From: Mycolicibacterium neworleansense
GTDB lineage: Bacteria > Actinomycetota > Actinomycetes > Mycobacteriales > Mycobacteriaceae
Assembly (NCBI RefSeq): GCF_001245615.1
Contig: NZ_CWKH01000003.1
Span: 806,001 to 870,000, forward strand
Direction of reading: 5' to 3'
DNA: 64,000 nt
Below the pieces are notes generated by a model, which had not been told where the DNA came from, did no database searches, and worked only from the letters and a program-made list of their open reading frames with translations. A program made the position numbers and the translations under genes. Below, piece by piece: positions 34,851 to 43,721 of this stretch (positions are counted from its first letter, which is position 1; each line of letters begins with the position of its first letter).

Positions 34851-36185
34851 ATGTCCGACCTGCCCGTTGTTGTGATCGGTGCCGGCCCGCAAGGCCTGGC
34901 TGCCGCTGCGCACTTGTTGGAACGCGGCCTGACGCCGCTGGTGCTGGAGGCCGGCAGCGGGCCGGGTTCGGCGATCCAGGGCTGGTCTCATGTACGTACG
35001 TTCTCGCCGTGGCCCGAGTTGATCGATCCGGCGGCTGCCCGGCTGCTGGCTCCGACCGGGTGGGTAGCTCCGGCTTCGGGGTACCCCACCGGGCAAGAGT
35101 GGATCGACGACTATGTGGCGCCGTTGGCGCAGGCCCTCGGTGATCGGGTGCATTACGACGCCCGGGTAGTGGGCGTTTCGCGTCAGGGCCATGACCGGGT
35201 GCTCAGCACCGGGCGTGCGGAATCCCCATTCGTGGTGCGCATCAGCGATGAGGCCGGCGCGCAGTCTCGGGTGTTGGCCCAGGCTGTGATCGACGCCTCG
35301 GGGACCTGGACGCAGCCCAATCCTGCGGGCGCCGACGGTCTTCCGGCCATCGGCGAGCAGGCGGCTGCCGACGCGGGTCTGGTGACCTACATCCCCGCCT
35401 CGCGCAACCAATCTGAGAAGTTCTCCGGTAACCATGTGGTGGTCGTCGGCAATGGCCATTCAGCGATGACCGCAGTCATCGAGTTGGCCGAGGTGGTCCG
35501 CGAGGATCCGTCCACGCAGGTGTCGTGGGTGTGGCGGCGCGGCGCGGTGGGTGATGGTTTCGGCGGCGGCGAGGCCGATGCGTTGCCGCAGCGTGGCGCG
35601 CTGGGGATTCGGGCCCGGGCGGCTGTCGATGCCGGACTGGTCAAGCTGCACACCGGGTTCCGCACCGAGCGCGTCGATCGCGTCGAGGACCAGGTGGTGC
35701 TGGTCGCCGACGACGAGCGCACGCTGGCGCCGGCTGATCATGTCGTGGTGCTGACCGGTTTCCGGCCTGATCTGTCGTTCCTGTCGGAGGTGCGACTGGA
35801 TCTGGACCCGATCCTGCAGGCCCCGGCCAAGCTGGCCCCCGAGATCGATCCCAACCTGCACTCGTGCGGCAGTGTGCCCCCACACGGCGCGACCGAGCTT
35901 GCCCATCCCGACGAGCCGGGCCTGTATCTGGTGGGGATGAAGTCCTACGGGCGCGCCCCGACCTTCTTGGCGTTGACCGGTTATGAGCAGGTGCGCAGCG
36001 TGGCCGCGGAACTGGCCGGTGACCACGAGGCGGCGCAGCGCGTCGAATTGGTGTTGCCCGAGACCGGTGTGTGCAGCGGCGGCGGCCTGGTTGATGACGC
36101 TGAGGCGGCCAATGAGGGCGGCTGCTGCAGCACGGCCAGCGCCCCGCAGCCGTTGACGTTGTCACTCAATCCGATCGGCGGATGA
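34851..36185 (+). CDS. FAD-dependent oxidoreductase of the ars operon
   Basis: A 444-residue flavoprotein. The FAD-binding motif is VVVIGAGPQGLAAAAHLLERG, and the second (NADPH) Rossmann motif is VVVVGNGHSAMTAVIEL. The sequence resembles flavin-containing monooxygenase-like enzymes. The C-terminus ends with clustered cysteines (EGGCCSTAS), unusual for the family and perhaps arsenic-binding. AGGAGAGAAG precedes the ATG. It heads the operon 34851-39293 opposite arsR, so arsenite induction is likely. The substrate is unknown. Confidence 0.78.
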   Translation: MSDLPVVVIGAGPQGLAAAAHLLERGLTPLVLEAGSGPGSAIQGWSHVRTFSPWPELIDPAAARLLAPTGWVAPASGYPTGQEWIDDYVAPLAQALGDRVHYDARVVGVSRQGHDRVLSTGRAESPFVVRISDEAGAQSRVLAQAVIDASGTWTQPNPAGADGLPAIGEQAAADAGLVTYIPASRNQSEKFSGNHVVVVGNGHSAMTAVIELAEVVREDPSTQVSWVWRRGAVGDGFGGGEADALPQRGALGIRARAAVDAGLVKLHTGFRTERVDRVEDQVVLVADDERTLAPADHVVVLTGFRPDLSFLSEVRLDLDPILQAPAKLAPEIDPNLHSCGSVPPHGATELAHPDEPGLYLVGMKSYGRAPTFLALTGYEQVRSVAAELAGDHEAAQRVELVLPETGVCSGGGLVDDAEAANEGGCCSTASAPQPLTLSLNPIGG

Positions 36186-37429
36186 CCTCACCGCGCAGTG
36201 CATCACTGCCGCCCCGCGCCGGCTCGCACGGCCCGCGCGGGGTGCTGGTGACGCTGTGTGTCACCGAGATCATCAGTTGGGGTGTGCTCTACTACGCCTT
36301 CCCGGTGTTGTTGCCCCAGATCTGCGGCGACACAGGGTGGTCGGCCTCGGCGGTGACTGCCGCGTTTTCCGCAGGCCTGCTCACCTCGGCGATCATGAGC
36401 GTCCCGGTGGGCCGAGCGCTGGACCGCCATGGCCCCCGCTGGGTCATGACAGGTGGTTCGGTGCTCGGTGTCGCCGCACTGCTGGGGATCGCCGCGGCCC
36501 CCACCTTCGGGTGGTTTCTTGCCGCGTGGGCGCTGGCCGGCGTGGCGATGAGCGCGGTGTTCTACGCGCCGGCGTTCGCCGCGCTGACGCGGTATTTCGC
36601 TCCCCATGCTGTGCGGGCGCTGACCGTGCTCACGTTGGTCGCCGGGTTCGCCAGCACTGTTTTCGCCCCGCTGACCGCAGTGCTCTCGGCGCATCTGGAT
36701 TGGCGTACCACCTATCTCGTGCTCACGGCGTTGCTGGCGGTGGTGACCATCCCGGCCCACCTCGTCGGACTGCGACAGCCGTGGCCGCCGATGATCCATC
36801 ACCATGCGGTGCAGGCTGCGACCCTCACGGCACGCACCCGCCCCTTCGTCGCCCTGACGGCGGCGTTCGCGCTGGCGGCGCTGGCCTCCTACGCCGTGGT
36901 CATCAACCTCGTCCCGTTGATGGCCCAGCGCGGGTTCAGCACCCAGGCAGCGGCGGTGGCCCTCGGCCTCGGCGGCGTGGGCCAGGTGCTGGGCCGGATC
37001 GGTTATCAGAGTTTGGTGCAGCGCTTCGGCGTCGTCACCCGCACTGCGCTGATCATGGGCATCGTTGCGGTCACCACCGCACTGTTGGGACTGTTCACCT
37101 CGCTGGCGGCGCTGATCGGCGTCGCGATCGTGGCGGGCATGGTGCGCGGCATCATGACGCTGCTGCAGGCCACTGCCGTGACAGAACGCTGGGGCACAGC
37201 CCATTACGGGCATCTCAGCGGAATCCTGTCAGCACCATTGATGTTCACCACCGCACTAGCCCCGTTCATCGGCGCCGCACTGGCCACCGCGCTGCACGGC
37301 TACGCGGCCATGTTCGTCGTCCTGGGCGCGGCCGCCGGCCTGGCAGCGGTCTTGGCCACCGCCACCGGCGTGGCAGCACCCGAACTCACCACCGGTACAC
37401 CATCGACGAAAGAACCGTCACGGCAATGA
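36182..37429 (+). CDS. MFS transporter of the ars operon
   Basis: A 415-residue transporter with 12 predicted helices. The MFS loop signature between helices 2 and 3 reads GRALDRHGPRWVM. ATG overlaps the preceding stop (ATGA), and its stop overlaps the next start. Because it sits between two flavoprotein genes under ArsR control, it probably exports an arsenical or a product of those enzymes. Confidence 0.82.
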   Translation: MTSPRSASLPPRAGSHGPRGVLVTLCVTEIISWGVLYYAFPVLLPQICGDTGWSASAVTAAFSAGLLTSAIMSVPVGRALDRHGPRWVMTGGSVLGVAALLGIAAAPTFGWFLAAWALAGVAMSAVFYAPAFAALTRYFAPHAVRALTVLTLVAGFASTVFAPLTAVLSAHLDWRTTYLVLTALLAVVTIPAHLVGLRQPWPPMIHHHAVQAATLTARTRPFVALTAAFALAALASYAVVINLVPLMAQRGFSTQAAAVALGLGGVGQVLGRIGYQSLVQRFGVVTRTALIMGIVAVTTALLGLFTSLAALIGVAIVAGMVRGIMTLLQATAVTERWGTAHYGHLSGILSAPLMFTTALAPFIGAALATALHGYAAMFVVLGAAAGLAAVLATATGVAAPELTTGTPSTKEPSRQ

Positions 37430-38601
37430 CTTCCGCCTCACCACGCGACGCGATCGTGATCGGTGCCGGCCAATCCGGACTGGCCGCCGCCGCCGCGCTA
37501 CGCGACCGCGGCCTGCACCCGCTCATTGTGGACGCTCGTGGTGAACCCGGCGGATCCTGGCCGGACTACTACGCCAGCCTGACCCTGTTCAGCCCCGCCC
37601 GCTACAGCGCGCTGCCCGGCGTGGCATTCCCGGGCGATCCCGACCGCTATCCGCATCGCGACGACGTCATCGACTACCTCCGCGGTTATGCCGCAGGGCT
37701 GTCTGTGGACATCCACACCGGCGATGCGGTCACCACCGTCACCGGCGACCCGAGTGGCTTCACCGTCTTCACCGCCGCGGGCCGGCAGTGGAGCACACCG
37801 ATCCTGATCGCCGCGACCGGAAGCTTCGCCAAGCCCTACCTGCCCAGTTTCCCCGGAGCCGACACGTTCACCGGCCAACTGCTGCATGCCAGTGCCTACC
37901 GAAGTCCCGACCCGTGGGCCGGGCGGCGCATCGTGGTTGTGGGCGCCGGCAACTCGGCAATTCAGATCGGTGCCGAGCTGGCTGAAGTCACCGACGTATC
38001 CCTGGCCACCCGAGACCGGGTGCGGTTCATTCCGCAGCGACCGTGGGGTCGCGACATGCACTTCTGGTTCACCGTCACCGGCCTGGATGCCGCACCGATC
38101 GGCCCGTGGCTGAACCAACCGCCTACCGTTCCGGTGTTCGACCACGGCACCTATCGGGACGCGCTCACCGCCGGTCGTCCCGACCGGCGACCGATGTTCC
38201 GTCGTCTCGACGGCGACTCGGCGGTGTGGGCCGACGGCACCCGCGAACAAGTCGACACCGTGCTGTGCGCGACCGGGTATCGGCCCGCGCTGGACTATCT
38301 CGCCGACCTGGGGGCACTCGATGACCGCGCGCTGCCCCGACAGCGGCGCGGGTTGTCGCGCACTCACCTGGGGCTGGGCTTCGTAGGTTTGGAGTGGCAG
38401 CGGTCCCTATCTTCGGCGTCGCTACGCGGCGTCGGCCGGGACGCCACCTATGTCGTGGATAAACTGCTGGCCCGCAACCCTTCCCGCCAAGGCGCGTGGC
38501 AACGACGAGCAGCCACGGGTGGCTGCGCGGCGGATCGGTGCGCTCAGCTGACGGCACGGAGATCACGTACCTGGTGCGTGGTGAGGGCCCGGTCCTGGTA
38601 G
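37426..38601 (+). CDS. arsO: ArsO-like flavin monooxygenase
   Basis: A 391-residue flavoprotein of the ArsO group. It has the FAD motif AIVIGAGQSGLAAAAALRDRG, a GGSWPDYYASLTLFSP segment, the NADPH motif IVVVGAGNSAIQIGAEL, and ATGYRPALDYL near the end. ArsO genes occur in many ars operons; their exact reaction is still unsettled. The last ~35 residues look non-homologous and overlap the next gene by 106 bases, so the functional protein may have ended earlier before a rearrangement. Confidence 0.82.
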   Translation: MTSASPRDAIVIGAGQSGLAAAAALRDRGLHPLIVDARGEPGGSWPDYYASLTLFSPARYSALPGVAFPGDPDRYPHRDDVIDYLRGYAAGLSVDIHTGDAVTTVTGDPSGFTVFTAAGRQWSTPILIAATGSFAKPYLPSFPGADTFTGQLLHASAYRSPDPWAGRRIVVVGAGNSAIQIGAELAEVTDVSLATRDRVRFIPQRPWGRDMHFWFTVTGLDAAPIGPWLNQPPTVPVFDHGTYRDALTAGRPDRRPMFRRLDGDSAVWADGTREQVDTVLCATGYRPALDYLADLGALDDRALPRQRRGLSRTHLGLGFVGLEWQRSLSSASLRGVGRDATYVVDKLLARNPSRQGAWQRRAATGGCAADRCAQLTARRSRTWCVVRARSW

Positions 38602-39293
38602 CGGTGCATGGCGGCCTGGGTACCGCACTAAGTCTGATGCCGCTGGCCGACCATCTCACCGACCGGTTCACGGTCGCCCTGATCAATCTGCGCGGCCACG
38701 GAACCAGCCAGCGTGGCCTGTCACCGCCACACATCGACCGCTACACCGAGGATGTCGGCGCAGTCATCGACACGCTTGGCCCGATCGATGCCCTGTTCGG
38801 CTACTCGTTCGGTGCTGTTGTCGCACTGGAAACCGCGCTGTCCGCACCAGATTTGGTGCCGCGCCTGGCGCTGTATGAACCACCGCTGCCGATCACCTAC
38901 CCCATCCCGGATCCGGAGTGGATCCGCGGCATGCTCGACGCAGGACGCTACGAGGAGTTGGTCCTGGATGCGCTGGGCCGCGGGGGCGGCGGACTCTCAC
39001 CGGCCGAAGTTGCTGCCGCACGGGACAACCCGTTGTGGCTGGCCAACGTGGCCCATGCCCCCACGCTGCTGCCCACCATGGAGGTGCTGTCGGGACTGCC
39101 CGCTGATCTGCGCCGCTACGCCACCCTGCACACACCCACCACCCTGGTGTCGGGCACCGCCAGCGCGGCGTTTCTACACCAGGCCATCGACCTGCTCACG
39201 CACGAGCTTCCCCACGCCACTCTGGTGCAGCTGACCGGCCAAGGCCACCACGTCGCGCCCGAGCCCTTGGCCGAGGTGCTGAAAACGCAGTGA
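38496..39293 (+). CDS. Alpha/beta hydrolase of the ars operon
   Basis: A 265-residue alpha/beta hydrolase. Nucleophile elbow GYSFGA, an oxyanion region HGGLGTA, and a catalytic His in GQGHHVAPE near the C-terminus. It starts with GTG at 38496 inside the 3' end of the arsO-like gene. It is the last gene of the ArsR-controlled operon. Hydrolases are not standard ars genes, so its substrate is open; an organic arsenical is a guess. Confidence 0.78.
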   Translation: MATTSSHGWLRGGSVRSADGTEITYLVRGEGPVLVAVHGGLGTALSLMPLADHLTDRFTVALINLRGHGTSQRGLSPPHIDRYTEDVGAVIDTLGPIDALFGYSFGAVVALETALSAPDLVPRLALYEPPLPITYPIPDPEWIRGMLDAGRYEELVLDALGRGGGGLSPAEVAAARDNPLWLANVAHAPTLLPTMEVLSGLPADLRRYATLHTPTTLVSGTASAAFLHQAIDLLTHELPHATLVQLTGQGHHVAPEPLAEVLKTQ

Positions 39294-39298
39294 TGGTC

Positions 39299-39342
39299 CA
39301 CCGGCGGGATGCGAGCAGACCAGCGTTCGCATCCCACCGGTG
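39299..39342. terminator. Bidirectional hairpin between hydrolase and tauD
   Basis: CACCGGCGGGATGCGA (39299-39314) pairs with TCGCATCCCACCGGTG (39327-39342) with one unpaired base and a 12-base loop. It separates two convergent operons. Confidence 0.6.
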
Positions 39343-39352
39343 CCTGGAGGTG

Positions 39353-40303
39353 TCAGCGCGCGGTCTGGTTGGGGATCCCGCCGCGGAGCAGCTCGTGGGT
39401 GGTCGGGGTGTCGGTCGTCAGCCACAGACGCAACAGATGGCGCCGCCGGCTCAGTTCGTCGTGGTCGGTGTATTGCTCGCGTGAATGCAGCACCGTGGTG
39501 TTGTTGAGGATTTGCACGTCGCCGGGCCGAAAGTCCATTTCGATGTGAAAGCCCGGATCGTTGGCGATGTTCTCGACCAGGCGCAGCGCGGCCAACTGGT
39601 CATCGGACAGTCGAGGTGCGCCCGCGTGCTGTTGGGAGTCGCGGATGTACCAGGCGATGAAAAACAGCCGTGGGACGCCGTCGATCTCGGTGATCGGTGC
39701 CAGTTCGAAGAATTCGGGTTCACCGGCAGGCTGTTCCCCGTTGCGGCTCCACGGCATGGGTTGATACATCACCTCCACCAGGTGCGGGTCTTGGCGCAAC
39801 ATCTCGTTGTAGACCGCGTGGGCGCTGACAATCTTTGATTCGCCACCGGTTTTGGCCGGATGTAGACACAGCAGGCCGACCAGATCTGAACCGTCGCTGT
39901 GGAAGTCCTGGCGCAGATTTGTCCGGTACTTGCGCACACCTGGGCCGTGCTGGCCGCGCTCATCGCGGATATGGGTGAGCAGGTTGGCGTGGCGATCCTG
40001 ACCGACGGGCTGGCCCAGCAGGCTGCCCAGCCCCAGGTAGGCGTGCTCAATCTGAGCCTCGGTGAGGTCTTCGATCGGGAAGTCGCGCAGCCGCACAAAC
40101 CCCGCTCCCCGCTGCAGCATGGCCGCCCACCGCGCGGCTGCCGGGGCGAAGTGACGTGCCAGGTCCTGCTGCGCTCCGCCGCGCCCGTAGTCGATGAGAG
40201 CCCGGCGGTCCGCGGGCGAGAGGTCGATCGACCATGCGTGCTCATCGGGAAAATCGGCGGGCGTCCACACCGACGGCAAATCCACTGGCACTGAAGCGGT
40301 CAC
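39353..40303 (-). CDS. TauD/TfdA-family dioxygenase downstream of arsR
   Basis: A 316-residue Fe(II)/2-oxoglutarate dioxygenase. The iron triad is visible as FHSDGSD (His-x-Asp) and VLHSRE (distal His), and the 2-oxoglutarate Arg as RRHLLRLW. GTG at 40303 is chosen because AAGGAG lies just upstream. It follows an arsR by 44 bases on the same strand and should be controlled by it. Family members release sulfite or open ether bonds; an organoarsenical substrate is possible here but not shown. Confidence 0.82.
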   Translation of the reverse strand: MTASVPVDLPSVWTPADFPDEHAWSIDLSPADRRALIDYGRGGAQQDLARHFAPAAARWAAMLQRGAGFVRLRDFPIEDLTEAQIEHAYLGLGSLLGQPVGQDRHANLLTHIRDERGQHGPGVRKYRTNLRQDFHSDGSDLVGLLCLHPAKTGGESKIVSAHAVYNEMLRQDPHLVEVMYQPMPWSRNGEQPAGEPEFFELAPITEIDGVPRLFFIAWYIRDSQQHAGAPRLSDDQLAALRLVENIANDPGFHIEMDFRPGDVQILNNTTVLHSREQYTDHDELSRRRHLLRLWLTTDTPTTHELLRGGIPNQTAR

Positions 40304-40347
40304 GGGAGAACTCCTTCTCGAGAGGGCGAACGATGGGATTGATTGGG

Positions 40348-40701
40348 TTAGCAGCAGGTAGCCAACACGCCGCGCAAGGCGTCGAGGGCAGCGACATGGG
40401 CCCGGTAGTAGACGTTCATCCCGCGTCGCTGCGACAGCGCCAATCCCGCCTTCTTCAACTGGCCGAGATGGTGGCTGACGGTGCCGTCGGACAGACCGAC
40501 GGCGGTGGCCAGGTCTTGAGTGCACAGCTCACCGTCGCGGGCGGTCAGCAGGATCGATATCAGCCGCAGCCGAGCGGGGTCGGCCAATGCCTTGAGACGC
40601 AGCGCGAGCGCGACGGCGACGTCCTCATCCATCGGCGCCGCGGAGATCGGGGCGCAACAGATCGGGGCACTGACATCGATAACAGGCAACGCCTTGGGCA
40701 T
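40348..40701 (-). CDS. arsR: ArsR repressor, Cys15-Cys16 type, altered CxC
   Basis: A 117-residue ArsR closely related to the one at 46280-46633. The start MPK is set by that alignment, because similarity begins there. Cys15-Cys16 is present, as in Corynebacterium ArsR, where Cys15, Cys16 and Cys55 bind As(III). The later motif is CTQD instead of CTCD, so the second Cys is missing. Both paralogues end in a Cys-Cys pair. A 22-bp perfect palindrome lies upstream. Confidence 0.85.
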   Translation of the reverse strand: MPKALPVIDVSAPICCAPISAAPMDEDVAVALALRLKALADPARLRLISILLTARDGELCTQDLATAVGLSDGTVSHHLGQLKKAGLALSQRRGMNVYYRAHVAALDALRGVLATCC

Positions 40702-40719
40702 GCCGCCAACCATAACCAT

Positions 40720-40741
40720 CTATTTGATATATATCAAATAG
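40720..40741. promoter_or_regulatory. Perfect 22-bp palindromic ArsR operator
   Basis: CTATTTGATAT followed directly by its exact complement ATATCAAATAG. It lies 18-40 bases upstream of the arsR start and contains the AT-rich core expected to overlap the -10 region. Confidence 0.72.
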
Positions 40742-40899
40742 CTCAGTGCCGGATTCCCGACGTCGAGCACGGTGGCGGCGGTGCTCGCGTTGACGTGCGT
40801 GTCGGCGGTGGCTGCGACACTGGGGGCAGCGGCCGCGCCGGTGTGCTGGGCGGGTTGCTCGGATGCGCCGGGGGTCGGCCATCTGCAGGGGCGGTCGAC

Positions 40900-41814
40900 A
40901 TGGGGGCGGTCGTGGACAGTGCGGTGATCGATGGGACCGATCCGGCAGTCGTGGTGTCGGCGCAGGAGTTGCGGGCCTGGACCGATGCCGAGGTCGAGGC
41001 CGCGACGTTTCGGTGCTGCGGCTGCAGCGTCGAGATGTACCCGAAAGCCCACCGCCCCGACCGACGAGTGCAGGCGCACTTTGCCACCAAACCGCTTCGC
41101 CAGCATGTGAATTGCACCCTGGTTGATGAGACCGCCGCTGCCGGTGGCGTGATCGCCGGCGGTTCCCCTGGCCGACTGCCGGTGCTGCGTCCGACCCGGC
41201 TGGTCGAATCCGAGGACCGCAAGATCAGCGGGGAACCCGCCGCCAGCTTGTCGCCGAGTGCAGATCGCCGCCGCACCTCGCTAGTGCCGGTATCGGCGAC
41301 AGGTGACGTACGCCGGAGAACGTCGGGCAGCGCGATCGCCCGATCGATCAGGCCATTCGCAGCGGCGTTTCTGGAGATGAGCGCCGAGGAGCGCCGAGGG
41401 TCGCCGATCGAGCTTCCGGGCGTCAACGCCGACCGGTACCAATTCGCGTTCAAAGGACTCCCGCGCCGCGACATCGTCCGGCTGCCGCATCGGCGGGTGC
41501 TTCATGCCCAGCTGCGCTGGACGGGGCAGATCTCCGACGTCGACGGCATCTACCGGGTTGAACTATATGCCGGAGAAGGTTACGACCCCGACTCGCGCCG
41601 ATTCACGCGGCCGTGGACGCTGGTAGTCGACCATCGAGACTGGACCTCGGGGCAGCGCAACCATTTTCGCGATGAGTTCGCCTCGGTGTCGGGTGCGGCA
41701 CGTGATCATGGCTTGACGCCGTGGGCGTTTGCGCTGGCCGATCAGAATCCCGCAGAGCTCACCGAATTGACCCTCACCCGCCGCGCGTATGTCGCGTTCT
41801 TACCCGGTCAGTGA
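40900..41814 (+). CDS. Hypothetical protein with CoiA-like zinc finger
   Basis: A 304-residue protein. Residues about 37-75 hold FRCCGCSVEMYPKAHRPDRR ... AHFATK ... HVNC, a Cys/His pattern like the N-terminal zinc region of CoiA-like proteins. The remainder is unassigned; the C-terminal half has a beta-like sequence. ATG at 40900 is used, although the frame stays open far upstream. Neighbours are an arsR and an XRE regulator. A nucleic-acid role is possible but not shown. Confidence 0.45.
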   Translation: MGAVVDSAVIDGTDPAVVVSAQELRAWTDAEVEAATFRCCGCSVEMYPKAHRPDRRVQAHFATKPLRQHVNCTLVDETAAAGGVIAGGSPGRLPVLRPTRLVESEDRKISGEPAASLSPSADRRRTSLVPVSATGDVRRRTSGSAIARSIRPFAAAFLEMSAEERRGSPIELPGVNADRYQFAFKGLPRRDIVRLPHRRVLHAQLRWTGQISDVDGIYRVELYAGEGYDPDSRRFTRPWTLVVDHRDWTSGQRNHFRDEFASVSGAARDHGLTPWAFALADQNPAELTELTLTRRAYVAFLPGQ

Positions 41815-41865
41815 ATCGCCACCGGGCGACCACCCTCACCCCCGGACGGACACCCACGGACTGTG

Positions 41866-42132
41866 TCAGGTGTCCATCGAGTCGTCGAGCAGGTCACTGG
41901 CCGGCACTCCGAGCACCTCGGCGATGTCATAGAGCCGCTCAAACAACAGCCCGCGCTTGCCGTGCTCGACGTGGATGAGCACATTGCGCGTGACGCCCGA
42001 CTCCAGGGCGAGCGCTTCCTGGGTTAATCCTCGTTCGAGCCGCAAGCTGCGGATACGACGTCCCACAGCGCGGCGGCGCTGGGCCCACTGGGCGGCTCGT
42101 TCGGGGTCTGTCTGACTGGGTCGGGTCGGCAC
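41866..42132 (-). CDS. XRE-family helix-turn-helix regulator
   Basis: An 88-residue protein with a clear XRE HTH: RIRSLRLERGLTQEALALES and VTRNVLIHVEHGKRGLL. It starts at GTG 42132 and lies about 36-55 bases downstream of palindrome C. It could be the protein that binds that site, like a small phage-type or partition regulator. It converges with the CoiA-like gene. Confidence 0.75.
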   Translation of the reverse strand: MPTRPSQTDPERAAQWAQRRRAVGRRIRSLRLERGLTQEALALESGVTRNVLIHVEHGKRGLLFERLYDIAEVLGVPASDLLDDSMDT

Positions 42133-42167
42133 GCCACCCAGTAGTCAGTTCAGCAACACAAGAGTCT

Positions 42168-42186
42168 GCCCTACTAGTAGTACATT
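42168..42186. promoter_or_regulatory. Palindromic site C
   Basis: GCCCTACTAGTAGTACATT, identical over 19 bases to site A at 8680-8698, including the TACATT -10. On the plus strand it faces a short 76-codon frame (42207-42437) that I cannot identify; on the minus strand it lies upstream of the XRE gene. The 250 bases to the pstS 3' end hold no gene I can support. Confidence 0.55.
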
Positions 42187-42429
42187 GGACTGGCGGGGTC
42201 TCAGGAGTGGCTTTTCCGAAGCGCCGGTGCGAGGAGGACCTAGGCCCGGCCGCGCAGGAGGCGGGTGACCGCCAACCAGACGCCCTCCAGTGCCCTCCTG
42301 AGACTCCGCCCCGCTTACTCAGATCCGTGCGTCAGACGCTGGCGCCCTCGCCCGGAGCGCAGGCGCGTGAGCGCAACGGCGCGAGACCGGTTGTTGCCGA
42401 AGATGGTCGGCCTCACTGCGGGGCCGCGG

Positions 42430-43518
42430 CTAGGTGATGCTGTCGACTGCTGTCGAGACCTTGGATTGAAAGTCGGGCGGCAGCGGGATGTAGCCGCTCT
42501 TGTTGAGCCCGGTCTGGCCGGCGGTGATGGTGGAGTGCAGGAATGCCTTGACTGCCTTGCCTACCTCGGGGTCGGGGTATTTCGAGCAGACGATTTCATA
42601 GCTGGCCAGCACGATTGGGTAGGCGCCTTTTTCGGTGGGGAGATAGATCGGTTTCAGGTCCAAGACGATGTCGTTGCCCTGGCCGGTAATTCCGACCGAG
42701 GAGATGGTTTTGCCGACCCAGTCCGAGCCGATGTGCACGATGCCGGCAGAGGTCCGGATGTCGGCGGCGGCCAGTTCCTTTTCGATGGCATAGGACCATT
42801 CGTTGTAGCTGATGGCACCCTCGGTGTTTTTCACGACCTCCGAGGTGCCCTGATTGCCAGGTGCGCCCTGCCCCGTGCCGCCCTGGAATGTCTTTCCGGC
42901 GCCGTGGGTCCACGCACCTTCGGAGGCAGCCTGCAGATACTGCTGGAAGTTGTCGGTGGTGCCAGATGAGTCGCTGCGATAGACGACATGGATGTCGAGG
43001 GCGGGCATTTTTCCGTTGAGTGCCACGAGCGCCGGGTCGTCCCATCGGGTGATGGCGCCGGTGAAGATCTTGGCGATGGTGGGTGCGTCGAGGGTCAGCA
43101 CGTCGACCTCGCTGAGGTTGAACGTGATGGCCAGGGGGCCGAAAGCGGCAGGCAGGTTCCAGGCGTCCGAGCCGCCGCAGCGTTGCTTGGCAGCCGCGTA
43201 TTCCTGACCTTGTAGCGCAGTGTCTGATCCGCCGAAGTCAGTTTTGCCGTTGAGGAATTCTTCGACGCCGGCTCCTGAGCCGTTGGCGGTGTAAGTGACC
43301 GTTTTGCCCGGACAGGCATCCTCGTAGGTCTTGATGAATCGGGTCATCGCGTTGGCCTGCGCGGTGGATCCGCTCGCGGTGAGGGTCGGCGTGCCCCCGC
43401 AGTCCACCGTGGCGTTCTTGGCGTAGGGCTGCACGGGTCCGGTGGTGGCGCACCCAGCCAGAAGCAGTGCCCCGCCAACGGCCAGAGCTGCCGCCGTGCG
43501 GGATCGGCGAAGTGTCAT
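42430..43518 (-). CDS. pstS: Third PstS phosphate-binding lipoprotein
   Basis: A 362-residue binding protein. The signal peptide has the lipobox LLLAGC. The binding motifs are conserved: [27 protein letters not shown] and [15 protein letters not shown]. It resembles the island PstS at 29775 more than the chromosomal one. It is not followed by permease genes, so it must work with a PstCAB encoded elsewhere, most likely on the island. ATG at 43518 overlaps the stop of a short upstream frame. That frame begins just downstream of an ArsR-type operator, so this gene is probably arsenic-regulated. Confidence 0.9.
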   Translation of the reverse strand: MTLRRSRTAAALAVGGALLLAGCATTGPVQPYAKNATVDCGGTPTLTASGSTAQANAMTRFIKTYEDACPGKTVTYTANGSGAGVEEFLNGKTDFGGSDTALQGQEYAAAKQRCGGSDAWNLPAAFGPLAITFNLSEVDVLTLDAPTIAKIFTGAITRWDDPALVALNGKMPALDIHVVYRSDSSGTTDNFQQYLQAASEGAWTHGAGKTFQGGTGQGAPGNQGTSEVVKNTEGAISYNEWSYAIEKELAAADIRTSAGIVHIGSDWVGKTISSVGITGQGNDIVLDLKPIYLPTEKGAYPIVLASYEIVCSKYPDPEVGKAVKAFLHSTITAGQTGLNKSGYIPLPPDFQSKVSTAVDSIT

Positions 43519-43715
43519 GTCGACTGTGTCCTTTGCGTTCGTCTGGATAGGGGTGGATACGTGTTGGCCTGGGCAGTCAGCCGCACATCGCTGCGGGTTG
43601 ACCAAGCAGGTGGGACACGGTGTGCGCCGACAACGGCGTGGCCACGGTGCCGTGCCGCGGCGTCGATTCGGGCCGCACCATTCGCCTGCGGCCCGTCCGC
43701 ATATCGCTCAGCCAT
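43515..43715 (-). CDS. Short frame coupled to the third pstS (tentative)
   Basis: A 66-codon frame that starts 7 bases downstream of the CTCAATGATGATTGAG operator and ends in an ATGA overlap with pstS. The product (MAERYADGPQANGAARIDAA...) has no recognisable family. It may be a real leader protein that couples translation to pstS, or just an untranslated leader. Confidence 0.3.
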   Translation of the reverse strand: MAERYADGPQANGAARIDAAARHRGHAVVGAHRVPPAWSTRSDVRLTAQANTYPPLSRRTQRTQST

Positions 43716-43721
43716 GATTGC

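Noticed and set aside
36256..37425. Open frame continuous with the arsO-like gene through the MFS gene
   Set aside because: It runs in another frame of the MFS gene; the upstream part is Arg-rich nonsense. The arsO-like start at 37426 is well defined.
40234..40899. Long N-terminal extension of the CoiA-like gene
   Set aside because: It lies antisense to arsR and tauD and shows no domain; the likely start is ATG 40900.
42207..42437. 76-codon frame downstream of palindrome C
   Set aside because: It has a possible GTG and AGGAG but no recognisable sequence, and it overlaps the pstS 3' end.
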